Below are positions 57,037 through 64,000 of a stretch of DNA of 64,000 bases, one piece after another. Source of the DNA: Mycolicibacterium llatzerense (GTDB lineage: Bacteria > Actinomycetota > Actinomycetes > Mycobacteriales > Mycobacteriaceae); the NCBI RefSeq assembly GCF_000878195.1, contig NZ_JXST01000015.1, positions 62,001-126,000 of the forward strand, in the 5' to 3' direction. Both the position numbers and the translations under genes were made by a program. The first letter of the stretch is position 1. The number at the start of each line of letters is the position of its first letter. The notes under the pieces were generated by a model, which saw only the letters and a program-made list of their open reading frames with translations, was not told where the DNA came from and ran no database searches.

Positions 57037-57789
57037 TCAGAGTCCAGCAGTGCCCGACGGTCGGCGAAGCACCAAAACACAATCAGACAGCCCCAAGTCC
57101 AGCCGGCCACGACTGAGCACTCGCGAAACCGCTCCCAGCGCCGCGAAGCTTCTGTCCAGCAGCCGGTTTCGCGCGCGCAGGCCCGTCTGAACCGGTCCTT
57201 CGTAGACCTCGTCGTAAGCCACCTCGAGGCCATGCTCGGCTGCCCAGCCCCGCAACTTCGCCGGCGCGATGCACGCGCGAAAGAAGGTAGGGAATTGGTC
57301 CCATTCGTCGGAGCGACGCTTATCGCCGACGACGTATCGGTAGAAGAGCGCGTGGACGAAAAACGGAGTGAACTTGGTCAGCAGGCCCTTCAACGACCAG
57401 AGGTGCGGGAAGGCCAGCACCAAACCGCCGCCCGGATTGAGCGCCGCTGTCATCCGCTCCAGAGCGTTCATCGGCAACGGCAAATGCTCGATAACGTCCC
57501 AACAGAGCACGAGGTCGTAGCCCGCAACGGGCGTAGCCATGGTCTGTAGGTCGCCGAGGATCTTCTCATCCAGCGACGTGTTGCGGTCCAGCTGCCGCTG
57601 TTCAATGTCAATGCCCACGAGCACACGCCCGCTCGGCAGAGTGACCCGACTGAGCGAGCCGCATCCAGCCTCCAGAACACGCGGTCGATCCTTGCCCTCC
57701 AGCAACCGGTCGACGACCTCTTGGACGCGGGGATGTGGGTCGCCATGACGCCCGCGCAACTGTGCGGGCGGGTTCAGTGCGTTGACCAC
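57037..57789 (-). CDS. Class I SAM-dependent methyltransferase
   Basis: The 250-residue protein has the usual motifs: VLEAGCGS (motif I, about residues 38-45), VGIDIE with the acidic ribose-binding residue (about 58-63), YDLVLCWDVIEHLPLP (about 90-105) and LNPGGGLVLAFPHLW (about 116-130). The C-terminal half has aromatic residues and a membrane-contact-like FFVHALFYRYVV segment, as in methyltransferases acting on lipid-linked sugars. The start is GTG. It converges with the acyltransferase gene and is read in the same direction as the two glycosyltransferase genes, after a 141-base gap. Substrate unknown; glycan methylation is the natural inference. Confidence 0.82.
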   Translation of the reverse strand: MVNALNPPAQLRGRHGDPHPRVQEVVDRLLEGKDRPRVLEAGCGSLSRVTLPSGRVLVGIDIEQRQLDRNTSLDEKILGDLQTMATPVAGYDLVLCWDVIEHLPLPMNALERMTAALNPGGGLVLAFPHLWSLKGLLTKFTPFFVHALFYRYVVGDKRRSDEWDQFPTFFRACIAPAKLRGWAAEHGLEVAYDEVYEGPVQTGLRARNRLLDRSFAALGAVSRVLSRGRLDLGLSDCVLVLRRPSGTAGL

Positions 57790-57930
57790 CTTCTCATGTT
57801 AGGACGCAATACTGACGTTGCGGGCAATTTGGTCAGACTCCGTCCGCCAGCCAGAATGCGGGGAGATCGCGGCTGCCGCTGCCTAATTCGCGACCGCTTG
57901 CCGCACTCGGACGACGGCAGACCCACCCGC

Positions 57931-58875
57931 TCAAGATGCACTGGTTCGCATGTTCGACACGGAAAATTGCCGAATCCCGTCGCGTGTGCCACGAATCGCA
58001 GCCCCCAGCTTCAGGGTTCGCTCGTCGTCCTCGCGCAGTGCGCGAGCGATCAGTCGTAATGTCTCCAGTGCGCCGCGACCCAAAATCAGCTTCTGCAACG
58101 CCACACCGGTGTCGCGCGCGTACACGAAACGATTCCGAGCGGCCCAATAGTAGAACGTCCGGCTCTGTCCGCTGCCCGACGAAGCCCCCACTGCATGCCA
58201 AAGTCGCGCTGTTGGGACCACACCCAGTCTGAACCCCAGTTCTCTTGCCTTCCAGGAGAATTGGGCGTCTTCCCAGTAGAGGAAGTAGTCGCCGGGGAAC
58301 CCGCCGACCGCGCGGAACACGGACGCTCTCATCATCGGAGCCGCACCAGTCATGAATTCGGTCTCAAACGCCTCTCGCGGCACGGAAGCGGTTGCGCTGC
58401 CGTATAGGCGATGCGCCACTCGTACCGAGCGCCTGTCAACATCACCACCGCAGTACCAAACCCAGGCAGAGTCCCCGTCTCCACTGAAGATGAACGGGGA
58501 GACCGCATCGAAGTGGCCCGCGTCCAGCGCAGTTTCGAGCTGCTCGAGGCATCCAACCTCGAGTCGGGTGTCAGGATTGAGGAGCCACAGCACGTCGGAC
58601 GGCCCAATGTCGTTTTGACCGGCCAACAAGTTGATCCCCGCACCAAATCCGATGTTCCGATCGCTGACATGGAGGATCACTGCGCCCAACCCGGCAAGGT
58701 TGTCACGGAGCTCGCGGAGATTCTCGGGTGTCGAACAGTTGTCGAGCACGTGGATGACAACTCTGCGCCCGCTCGGCGTCTGCGAGGGAAGGCACCTCAC
58801 CAAGCCCGAAGCCAGAGCCGGTGTGTTGAAGTGAACGGTCAGAACATGCAGTGTGCCGTCTACGGCATTGCTCAT
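57931..58875 (-). CDS. Family 2 glycosyltransferase (rhamnosyltransferase-like)
   Basis: The 314-residue protein is a GT-A enzyme of the WbbL/rhamnosyltransferase group: VLTVHFNTPALASGLVRCL at the start, VLDNCSTPENLREL near residue 44, NIGFGAGINLL near residue 74, and the LLNPDTRLE nucleotide-binding stretch near residue 97. Further features are a TGAAPMMRASVFRAVGGFPGDYFLYWEDAQFSWKARELG segment (about 171-209) with the acceptor-side ED pair. It would transfer a sugar, possibly rhamnose, to a lipid-linked intermediate. Its ATG overlaps the stop of the upstream GT4-like gene by four bases, so the two are coupled. Confidence 0.85.
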   Translation of the reverse strand: MSNAVDGTLHVLTVHFNTPALASGLVRCLPSQTPSGRRVVIHVLDNCSTPENLRELRDNLAGLGAVILHVSDRNIGFGAGINLLAGQNDIGPSDVLWLLNPDTRLEVGCLEQLETALDAGHFDAVSPFIFSGDGDSAWVWYCGGDVDRRSVRVAHRLYGSATASVPREAFETEFMTGAAPMMRASVFRAVGGFPGDYFLYWEDAQFSWKARELGFRLGVVPTARLWHAVGASSGSGQSRTFYYWAARNRFVYARDTGVALQKLILGRGALETLRLIARALREDDERTLKLGAAIRGTRDGIRQFSVSNMRTSAS

Positions 58876-59870
58876 GGGACCGACATCTGTTCCGACCTAC
58901 ACAAGAGGTCACGCCACGCTGCTGCCGCCCGATCTGAATAGGCTGCCGCAGCCAGCATTTGGGACTCGCGGGCGGACGTGGCCGCGGCAACCGCCTGCAG
59001 CCAGGACTCGGGGTCGTTCCAGTTTGCCACGGCCCCCGGGAAATTCGCGCCAAGAATCGAGGTGAGGAATCCGGTGCTCCGCCCGACCGTCGGCACACCG
59101 GCCTCGAGCGCACGCAACGCCACACCGCTTTGGAAGTAGTGCTTGTAGGGCAGCAATACCACCGCGGTGGAGCTGAGCAGCTCGGAGAACTCGGCCTCAC
59201 TGACGAAGCGGTCGATGACATCCCAGCCAGATACGGACGGCCAGCCACGACCGGCAACTATGGGCACCCATCCGGCTGCCCGCAGGGCGGGTGCAATCGC
59301 AGACATCACATCCAGATCCCGAGCCGGCTTGTACTGACCGAGCACAAGGACGGACTTTCGGTCTGCTGGCACTTGGTTCAGCTGCGGCGCACGCATCGGA
59401 TGAGGCACATGATGGAGGCGATCTTGATCGACATGCCGGGCTGCGGCCGTGTATGCCTCCGGGCTCATGGTCACCAGATGCGGCCAACGAGAGCCGGACA
59501 GCTTGATCGCATTCACCGCGGCCAGTGGCGTCAGGCCGTCTTGTCGGGCCACCGCTTCGGGATCATGCATGGCAATGAATGTCGGGTGAGTACGGTGGCG
59601 CCACAACGGCATCTCCCACCAACCAGTCAGAGGCCAAGCGACGACGTTGGGGCCTCCCATACGAACATATTGGCGCACGTTTCGTACGTGGGCGCCGAGC
59701 GCCTGCGCTTTTGCGAGACGATTTGTGCCCACCTCACCATTACGCGAGGCCAAGCGAACACATGGAATGCCTCCGGCGCCGAGCGATTCGATCAAGCGCT
59801 CGACGAAATGTTCAGAGACGTAGTGCAGCGGACTGTAGATCCGTACGCAGACGCCGACCGGCCCCGTCAA
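58872..59870 (-). CDS. Family 4-like glycosyltransferase
   Basis: About 332 residues from a TTG at 59870, which has GGAG six bases upstream; the frame is open further but that part would lie antisense to gmhA and looks random. The protein opens [31 protein letters not shown], the N-terminal nucleotide-fold start of GT-B enzymes. It has [19 protein letters not shown] near the domain junction and the C-terminal donor-binding [19 protein letters not shown] in place of the classic ExxGxxxxEA motif. Donor and acceptor are unknown. It is divergent from gmhA across a 168-base gap that may hold the promoters of both. Confidence 0.8.
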   Translation of the reverse strand: MTGPVGVCVRIYSPLHYVSEHFVERLIESLGAGGIPCVRLASRNGEVGTNRLAKAQALGAHVRNVRQYVRMGGPNVVAWPLTGWWEMPLWRHRTHPTFIAMHDPEAVARQDGLTPLAAVNAIKLSGSRWPHLVTMSPEAYTAAARHVDQDRLHHVPHPMRAPQLNQVPADRKSVLVLGQYKPARDLDVMSAIAPALRAAGWVPIVAGRGWPSVSGWDVIDRFVSEAEFSELLSSTAVVLLPYKHYFQSGVALRALEAGVPTVGRSTGFLTSILGANFPGAVANWNDPESWLQAVAAATSARESQMLAAAAYSDRAAAAWRDLLCRSEQMSVP

Positions 59871-60038
59871 CTGATCTCCGCCACTTTCGAAATCATTTCT
59901 AATTTCCCTGGCCTTCCGCAGTGCATCTGGTCGCGGACGTCTATTGTCGGCAGAATAGCAGCAGCGCGTCGGTGGCAGTGCCCAAAACCACTGTTGTTTG
60001 AAGAGGTCGCAATACGTGTTGAGTCTGTAGGAGCGCAC

Positions 60039-60629
60039 ATGAGGAGCACCCAAGAAATATTCACGGAGACCGTCGCCGTCAAGCAACGCATCCTCGACGA
60101 CCCCGCACTGCTGGCTACCATCCAAGCGGTCGAGGATCGGATAGTCGCCAGCTATCGCGCGGGCGGACGGCTGTTCATGTGTGGCAACGGAGGGAGCGCG
60201 GCCGATGCGCAACACTTTGCAGCCGAACTGACAGGTCATTTCATCTTCGACCGGCCGCCCCTCGGCGCGGAGGCCCTGCACGGAAACTCGTCTCACCTCA
60301 CCGCCGTAGCAAACGACTACGACTACGACACAGTCTTCGCGCGCGCGCTTGAAGCATCTGCCAGGCAAGGCGACACACTGGTCGCCATCAGCACCTCAGG
60401 CAACTCTCCGAACGTGATTCGGGCAGCAGAGAAAGCCCGGGAAATCGGCGTCGCAGTGGTGGCCATGACGGGGGCTACCGGCGGCAAATTGGCTGAATTC
60501 GCCGACTTTCTGATAAACGTTCCATCGACCGACACAGGTCGCATTCAGGAATCGCACATCGTATTTATTCACGCCATTTCAGAACATGTCGAATACTCAC
60601 TTTTCGGGCCCCTGCAGCACAGCTGCTGA
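60039..60629 (+). CDS. gmhA: Sedoheptulose-7-phosphate isomerase GmhA
   Basis: The 196-residue SIS-domain enzyme converts sedoheptulose-7-phosphate to D-glycero-D-manno-heptose-7-phosphate. Metal and catalytic residues known from E. coli are all present: H59 and E63 ([11 protein letters not shown]), Q170 and H178 ([10 protein letters not shown]), with the phosphate-binding GNGGSAADA and STSGNSPN loops. ATG 60039 has AGGAG five bases upstream and gives the size I recall for Rv0113. The frame is open far upstream, but that part is antisense to the glycosyltransferase gene. First gene of gmhA-gmhB-hddA; gmhB begins inside its last 44 bases. Confidence 0.93.
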   Translation: MRSTQEIFTETVAVKQRILDDPALLATIQAVEDRIVASYRAGGRLFMCGNGGSAADAQHFAAELTGHFIFDRPPLGAEALHGNSSHLTAVANDYDYDTVFARALEASARQGDTLVAISTSGNSPNVIRAAEKAREIGVAVVAMTGATGGKLAEFADFLINVPSTDTGRIQESHIVFIHAISEHVEYSLFGPLQHSC

Positions 60630-61224
60630 CTATTCGTCGGTTCGAGATGTTGTCCACGACCGAGTCGGTCGGCAATGGTGTTTGTTCATCGACCGTGATG
60701 GAGTAATCAACCGTCAAATAGTTGGCGACTATGTCCGTAGCTGGGCCGACTTCGAATGGTTGCCGGGAGCCGCGACCGCCATCGGCACACTTCTGGAGTG
60801 GGCACCCTATGTGGTCGTCGCCACCAATCAGCAAGGCATCAGCAAGGGACTGATGACGGCCGAGGACGTGGCAGCGATCCATCGTCGCATCCGGGCGGAG
60901 ACTGGTCGAAATGGTCTCGAAATTAACGCTTTCCAGGTCTGCCCCCACCTAGAGGACGCTCACTGCTGCTGCAGGAAGCCCAGCCCCGGCCTCCTCCTGG
61001 ACTGGCTCGGCCACCATCCCGAAGTCGACCCGGCACTGAGCGTGATGGTTGGCGACAGCGACAGCGATCTTGAATTAGCCCAGAACGTAGCTGCTCTGAC
61101 CGGTGGATGCGTAGGTGTCCATATCGGCGATTCGAGGACCCCGGACAGCGGTATTGACGTTTCGTTCAATTCCCTCCATGAATTTACGTTAGCGGTAATA
61201 TCGGCACAGGGGGAACTCCACTAG
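60586..61224 (+). CDS. gmhB: D-glycero-D-manno-heptose 1,7-bisphosphate phosphatase GmhB
   Basis: The 212-residue HAD phosphatase removes the 7-phosphate after HddA has phosphorylated position 1. The nucleophile and general acid are D36 and D38 (FIDRDGVIN); the TNQQGISKG stretch near residue 80 and [10 protein letters not shown] near residue 151 complete the HAD site. The GmhB zinc loop is visible as C119-x-H121 and C127-C128-C129-R (three adjacent Cys where CxC suffices). The only usable start, ATG 60586, overlaps gmhA by 44 bases and adds about 30 residues before the core; this overlap is longer than usual and implies coupling. Confidence 0.9.
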   Translation: MSNTHFSGPCSTAADYSSVRDVVHDRVGRQWCLFIDRDGVINRQIVGDYVRSWADFEWLPGAATAIGTLLEWAPYVVVATNQQGISKGLMTAEDVAAIHRRIRAETGRNGLEINAFQVCPHLEDAHCCCRKPSPGLLLDWLGHHPEVDPALSVMVGDSDSDLELAQNVAALTGGCVGVHIGDSRTPDSGIDVSFNSLHEFTLAVISAQGELH

Positions 61225-61239
61225 GGAGGAACGCAGCTC

Positions 61240-62325
61240 ATGAAGATCGTGCGTGGGCGGGCACCATTACGTTTGGGCTTAGGCGGCGGCGGCACCGATG
61301 TCGATCCTTACTCCGCTGAGTATGGCGGCCGAATACTCAACGCCACTATCGATCGGTATGCCTACGCGTTCGCCGAAGCTGGATGCGGCGAACACATCGC
61401 TTTCGAGTCCCCGGACCGCGATCGCTCGGGAGAGGCCGATATCGCCGAACTTCGCTGTCTCGAAGACGACTTCCCTCTTCACGTCGCCGTGTATCGGCGT
61501 GTGATGGCGGAGTTCAACGGCGGATCACCGTTCCCGATACGGCTCGCCACCCAGGTGGATGCCCCGCCCGGGTCCGGTTTGGGCTCTTCGTCTGCGTTGG
61601 TCGTAGCCATGCTGATCACGACCTGCGAGCTAATCGGCATCACACCGGGCCCCTATGAGTTGGCGCGGCTCGCGTGGGAGGTCGAACGTGTCGACCTGGG
61701 TATGGCGGGCGGCTGGCAGGATCACTACGCCGCGGCGTTTGGTGGGTTCAACTACATGGAATCGCGCCGCGGCAGAGAAGTCGTCGTGAACCCACTGCGC
61801 ATTCGCCGTGACGTCATCGCCGAATTGGAAGCGTCTTTGCTGCTCTACTTCGGCGGCGTCTCGAGACTGTCGTCTGAAGTCATCGCCGAGCAGCAGCGGA
61901 ACGTCGTCGAAGGCCACGAGGACGCGCTCGATGCGACCCACACGATCCGCGCCGAGGCTCTGGAGATGAAGGATCTCCTGGTGGTTGGCGATATCCCCGG
62001 GTTCGCCGACTCGTTGCTACGTGGTTGGGAGGCCAAAAAGCGGTTGGCATCCCGCATTTCGAACTCGGATATCGAGCGCGCCTACGAAGTAGCCGCCTCG
62101 CACGGAATGGTTGCCGGCAAGGTATCCGGCGCCGGCGGAGGTGGCTTCCTCATGATGATCGTCGACCCGCGGCGCCGTATCGAGGTGGTGCGGGGGCTGG
62201 AGAAGGAATGCGGCGGCTCGGTGGCACCGTGCCTGTTCACCAAGAGCGGCGCGGTGACATGGCGGATACCGGAGCACAAGGCTGGATGCATATCGGGCTG
62301 CGACAACCGATCTGGATCGGATTGA
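61240..62325 (+). CDS. hddA: D-glycero-alpha-D-manno-heptose-7-phosphate kinase HddA
   Basis: The 361-residue GHMP kinase phosphorylates heptose-7-phosphate at C1 in the GDP-heptose branch. It opens with [18 protein letters not shown] and has the ATP-binding [13 protein letters not shown] at residues 109-121 and the C-terminal [17 protein letters not shown] near residue 293. The glycine-rich opening with GGGTD is characteristic of HddA rather than other GHMP kinases. AGGGAGGAA lies upstream of the ATG, 15 bases after the gmhB stop. The alpha-anomer route needs HddC (GDP transferase) to finish, which is not in the window. It corresponds to Rv0115 as I recall. Confidence 0.9.
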   Translation: MKIVRGRAPLRLGLGGGGTDVDPYSAEYGGRILNATIDRYAYAFAEAGCGEHIAFESPDRDRSGEADIAELRCLEDDFPLHVAVYRRVMAEFNGGSPFPIRLATQVDAPPGSGLGSSSALVVAMLITTCELIGITPGPYELARLAWEVERVDLGMAGGWQDHYAAAFGGFNYMESRRGREVVVNPLRIRRDVIAELEASLLLYFGGVSRLSSEVIAEQQRNVVEGHEDALDATHTIRAEALEMKDLLVVGDIPGFADSLLRGWEAKKRLASRISNSDIERAYEVAASHGMVAGKVSGAGGGGFLMMIVDPRRRIEVVRGLEKECGGSVAPCLFTKSGAVTWRIPEHKAGCISGCDNRSGSD

Positions 62326-62397
62326 GGTGGCCTGGCGCCACGGCCGGTAGTCCCCGTAGGACAGGAGCAATGTTGACAGGCGAGGACATCAGCTGAG

Positions 62398-63069
62398 ATG
62401 CCGCAGATCAGCGAACGTGCAAAGTCGTTGGGGCATGTCGTCATGCGCGCACACAACCGGCGACGATTCCTTGCTGAATTACCTACGGGTGCCGAGGTTT
62501 TCGACATAGGCTGCGGCAACGATTCACCGTATTTGTTCAAGTCCATTCGTCCCGATATTCGATACGTCGGACTCGACATCGCCGACTACGGTGTCGAGCA
62601 CGACCCCAACGACTACGCCGACCAGTATCTTGTCGTCCCGCCTGACAGATTCCTCGGAGCGATCGAGGAGCGGCACGGTGAGTTCGACGCAGTCGTGAGT
62701 TCTCACAACCTGGAGCACTGCGCCGAGCCCGACGGCGTCGTTACGGCAATGGCGCGCGCACTCCGTCCCGAAGGCCGTATCTACCTGGCTTTCCCCTCGG
62801 TCAATACCGTCAACTTCCCTTCGAGGGAAGGCACATTGAACTTCTTCGACGACGATACGCACGTCCGACCACCTGACTATCACCGAGTGATTGGCTTGCT
62901 CACTACAGCTGGCGTCAAGATCGATTTTGCGGCCGAGCGGTTCCGGCCTTTCAACTGGGCTCTGCTCGGACTGGTCAGCGAACCGATCAGCCGCACTCGC
63001 AAGAAGGTGATGCGAGGTACGTGGGCGCTGTACGGATTCGAAACCGTGATTTGGGGAACGAGGACCTGA
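62398..63069 (+). CDS. Class I SAM-dependent methyltransferase
   Basis: The 223-residue protein has VFDIGCGNDSPYLFKSI (motif I, about residues 35-51), VGLDIADYG (about 59-67), FDAVVSSHNLEHCAEPDG (about 97-114) and LRPEGRIYLAFPS (about 122-134), typical of Methyltransf_11 enzymes. The segment HVRPPDYHRVIGLLTTAGV follows, as in sugar or lipid-sugar methyltransferases. It lies 72 bases after hddA on the same strand and 70 bases before the RgpF-like gene. Methylation of the heptose or another sugar of the glycan is the natural inference, without direct evidence. Confidence 0.8.
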   Translation: MPQISERAKSLGHVVMRAHNRRRFLAELPTGAEVFDIGCGNDSPYLFKSIRPDIRYVGLDIADYGVEHDPNDYADQYLVVPPDRFLGAIEERHGEFDAVVSSHNLEHCAEPDGVVTAMARALRPEGRIYLAFPSVNTVNFPSREGTLNFFDDDTHVRPPDYHRVIGLLTTAGVKIDFAAERFRPFNWALLGLVSEPISRTRKKVMRGTWALYGFETVIWGTRT

Positions 63070-63139
63070 ATCTCACTAAGTCGATACAGTCTCCTAATGC
63101 CGATCACCCGGTTCTCCGCCAGCTAGCACAAGGCGCCAA

Positions 63140-64000
63140 ATGAGGTCACACGAAATACCCCAACGCTTGTCTGATCATGTAAACGCCGCGCGGTACCGCG
63201 TGGCCGGCAATGCCTTGAGGTTCGTGCACGAAACCCATCAGCAGCTCCCTCCACAACCACCTTCCGGCAGTCGTACGCTAGTTCTCTTCGCGCACTTCGA
63301 TCTGCAGGGCATTATCGATCCCTACGTTGCCTACTACCTCGATTCCTTGCGGCGATTGGATGCAACGATCATTTTCGTTTCCGGCTCGCCTAACATCACG
63401 TCAGATTCAGTTGCGCCTATTCGCCCCCTTTGTGCGGGCATATACACGCGTCGCACGCTGTCACTGGACTTCGGCTCCTGGCACCTTGCCTGGAATATAC
63501 TCAAAGATTCCGGGTGGACGCTTGACCAGTTTGATCGCCTAGTTATCGCCAACGACAGTGTTTTTGGACCGCTCTATCCGATCGAAGAAATGTGGGATTC
63601 GTTCTACGGAGCCGACATGTACGGCGCCATAGAGAGTCTCGAACAGGTACGGCACCTCCAGTCGTTCTTCCTGGCCTGGGATCTCAATCGCCGCACAAAG
63701 CCTTTCCTTGAGAACTTCTGGAACGGATTTAAGTACACCCTTAACAAATGGGAACTGATCAAGCAATACGAAATCGGCTTGTCCGCACGAGCGCGTGACG
63801 CGGGGCTCGTAACCAAGCCATTCCTTTCCGCCGAGACCATCGCCAGAGCCCGGGACGCATCGCCCGAAGATCGTTACGCACCCCATTTTGTAGAGCGCGG
63901 AAATAGCACACTCTTCTTCTGGGATGGGCTCATTGAGACGCTGCGTTTCCCATTCCTCAAAGCATCGTTGCCCCGCTATAACCATCCGTGGCATGACTCT
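63140..64000 (+). CDS. Rhamnan synthesis protein F (RgpF)-like protein, cut by the window edge
   Basis: An ATG at 63140 opens a frame of 287 codons that runs off the window without a stop. The stretch TLVLFAHFDLQGIIDPYVAYYLDSLRRLDATIIFVS (about residues 46-81), then FDRLVIANDSVFGPLYP and MYGAIESLEQVRHLQSFFLAWD (about residues 133-180), are the signature of the rhamnan synthesis F domain found in rhamnose-polymer and O-antigen loci. These proteins are glycosyltransferases or accessory to them. As rml genes occur at 16-19 kb, a rhamnose-containing glycan is plausible. Only the N-terminal part is seen, so fusion to another transferase domain cannot be excluded. Confidence 0.8.
   Translation, partial: MRSHEIPQRLSDHVNAARYRVAGNALRFVHETHQQLPPQPPSGSRTLVLFAHFDLQGIIDPYVAYYLDSLRRLDATIIFVSGSPNITSDSVAPIRPLCAGIYTRRTLSLDFGSWHLAWNILKDSGWTLDQFDRLVIANDSVFGPLYPIEEMWDSFYGADMYGAIESLEQVRHLQSFFLAWDLNRRTKPFLENFWNGFKYTLNKWELIKQYEIGLSARARDAGLVTKPFLSAETIARARDASPEDRYAPHFVERGNSTLFFWDGLIETLRFPFLKASLPRYNHPWHDS

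Noticed and set aside
58959..60038. Long upstream in-frame extension of gmhA
   Set aside because: It is antisense to the GT4-like gene, has no family resemblance, and GmhA homologs start at the ATG at 60039, which has its own ribosome-binding site.
59871..60368. N-terminal extension of the GT4-like glycosyltransferase
   Set aside because: It would lie opposite gmhA and reads as random sequence; a TTG with GGAG upstream at 59870 gives a normal GT-B N-terminus.

Overview
The window is chromosomal DNA of a mycobacterium, most likely a rapid grower of the Mycolicibacterium type. The coding is dense and GC-rich. It carries hallmark mycobacterial families (MmpL, PapA, FAAL-type FadD, Gap, a PE-PPE-domain hydrolase, NnaR) and follows, as far as I recall, the order of the M. 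tuberculosis Rv0265c-Rv0247c block. No rRNA, tRNA, insertion sequence, phage gene or CRISPR array was seen.

Region 1 (1-11.3 kb) is metabolic. It holds a FecB2-like siderophore lipoprotein, a YhhQ-type transporter, PxpB/PxpC of 5-oxoprolinase, an AAC(2')-I acetyltransferase, and a nitrite-assimilation set: the regulator NnaR behind a convincing GlnR box, a sirohydrochlorin chelatase-like protein, and nirB-nirD on the opposite strand. narK, which sits here in relatives I remember, is absent. A threonine-tailed membrane protein and a PEP mutase-like enzyme follow.

Region 2 (11.3-23.1 kb) holds the Sdh1 succinate dehydrogenase operon (small protein, membrane subunit with a Rieske-like Cys/His motif, SdhA, SdhB), a flavin reductase, a compact dTDP-rhamnose operon (rmlA-rmlB-rmlCD, the last a fusion), a receptor-type Ser/Thr kinase, a secreted CDP-diacylglycerol pyrophosphatase-like protein and an AbiEi/DUF559-like protein.

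Region 3 (23.3-42.65 kb) matches the trehalose polyphleate (TPP) glycolipid locus: FAAL, Gap-like protein, PE-PPE-domain acyltransferase, MmpL10-like exporter, PapA3-like acyltransferase, and a divergent 3672-residue bimodular polyketide synthase. The FAAL would load a starter fatty acid, the synthase extend it with malonyl units, PapA and PE acylate trehalose, and MmpL/Gap move the lipid across the envelope.

Region 4 (42.9 kb to the window end) is the most novel part: a roughly 21-kb accessory surface-polysaccharide cluster with looser, less GC-rich coding in much of its left half. It combines an SGNH hydrolase, a GH1 glycosidase lipoprotein, a Tat-exported beta-helix protein, DUF4012, a Wzz/BY-kinase chain-length regulator, a Wzy/WaaL-like polymerase or ligase, an acyltransferase-SGNH fusion, three methyltransferase-like proteins, two glycosyltransferases, a rhamnan-synthesis-F-like protein (cut by the window edge), and GmhA-GmhB-HddA of the D-glycero-D-manno-heptose pathway. 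Together they suggest export and Wzy-type polymerisation of a heptose-containing, methylated and acylated glycan, possibly using rhamnose from region 2. HddC, a Wzx flippase and an initiating phosphoglycosyltransferase are not in the window and may lie to the right.
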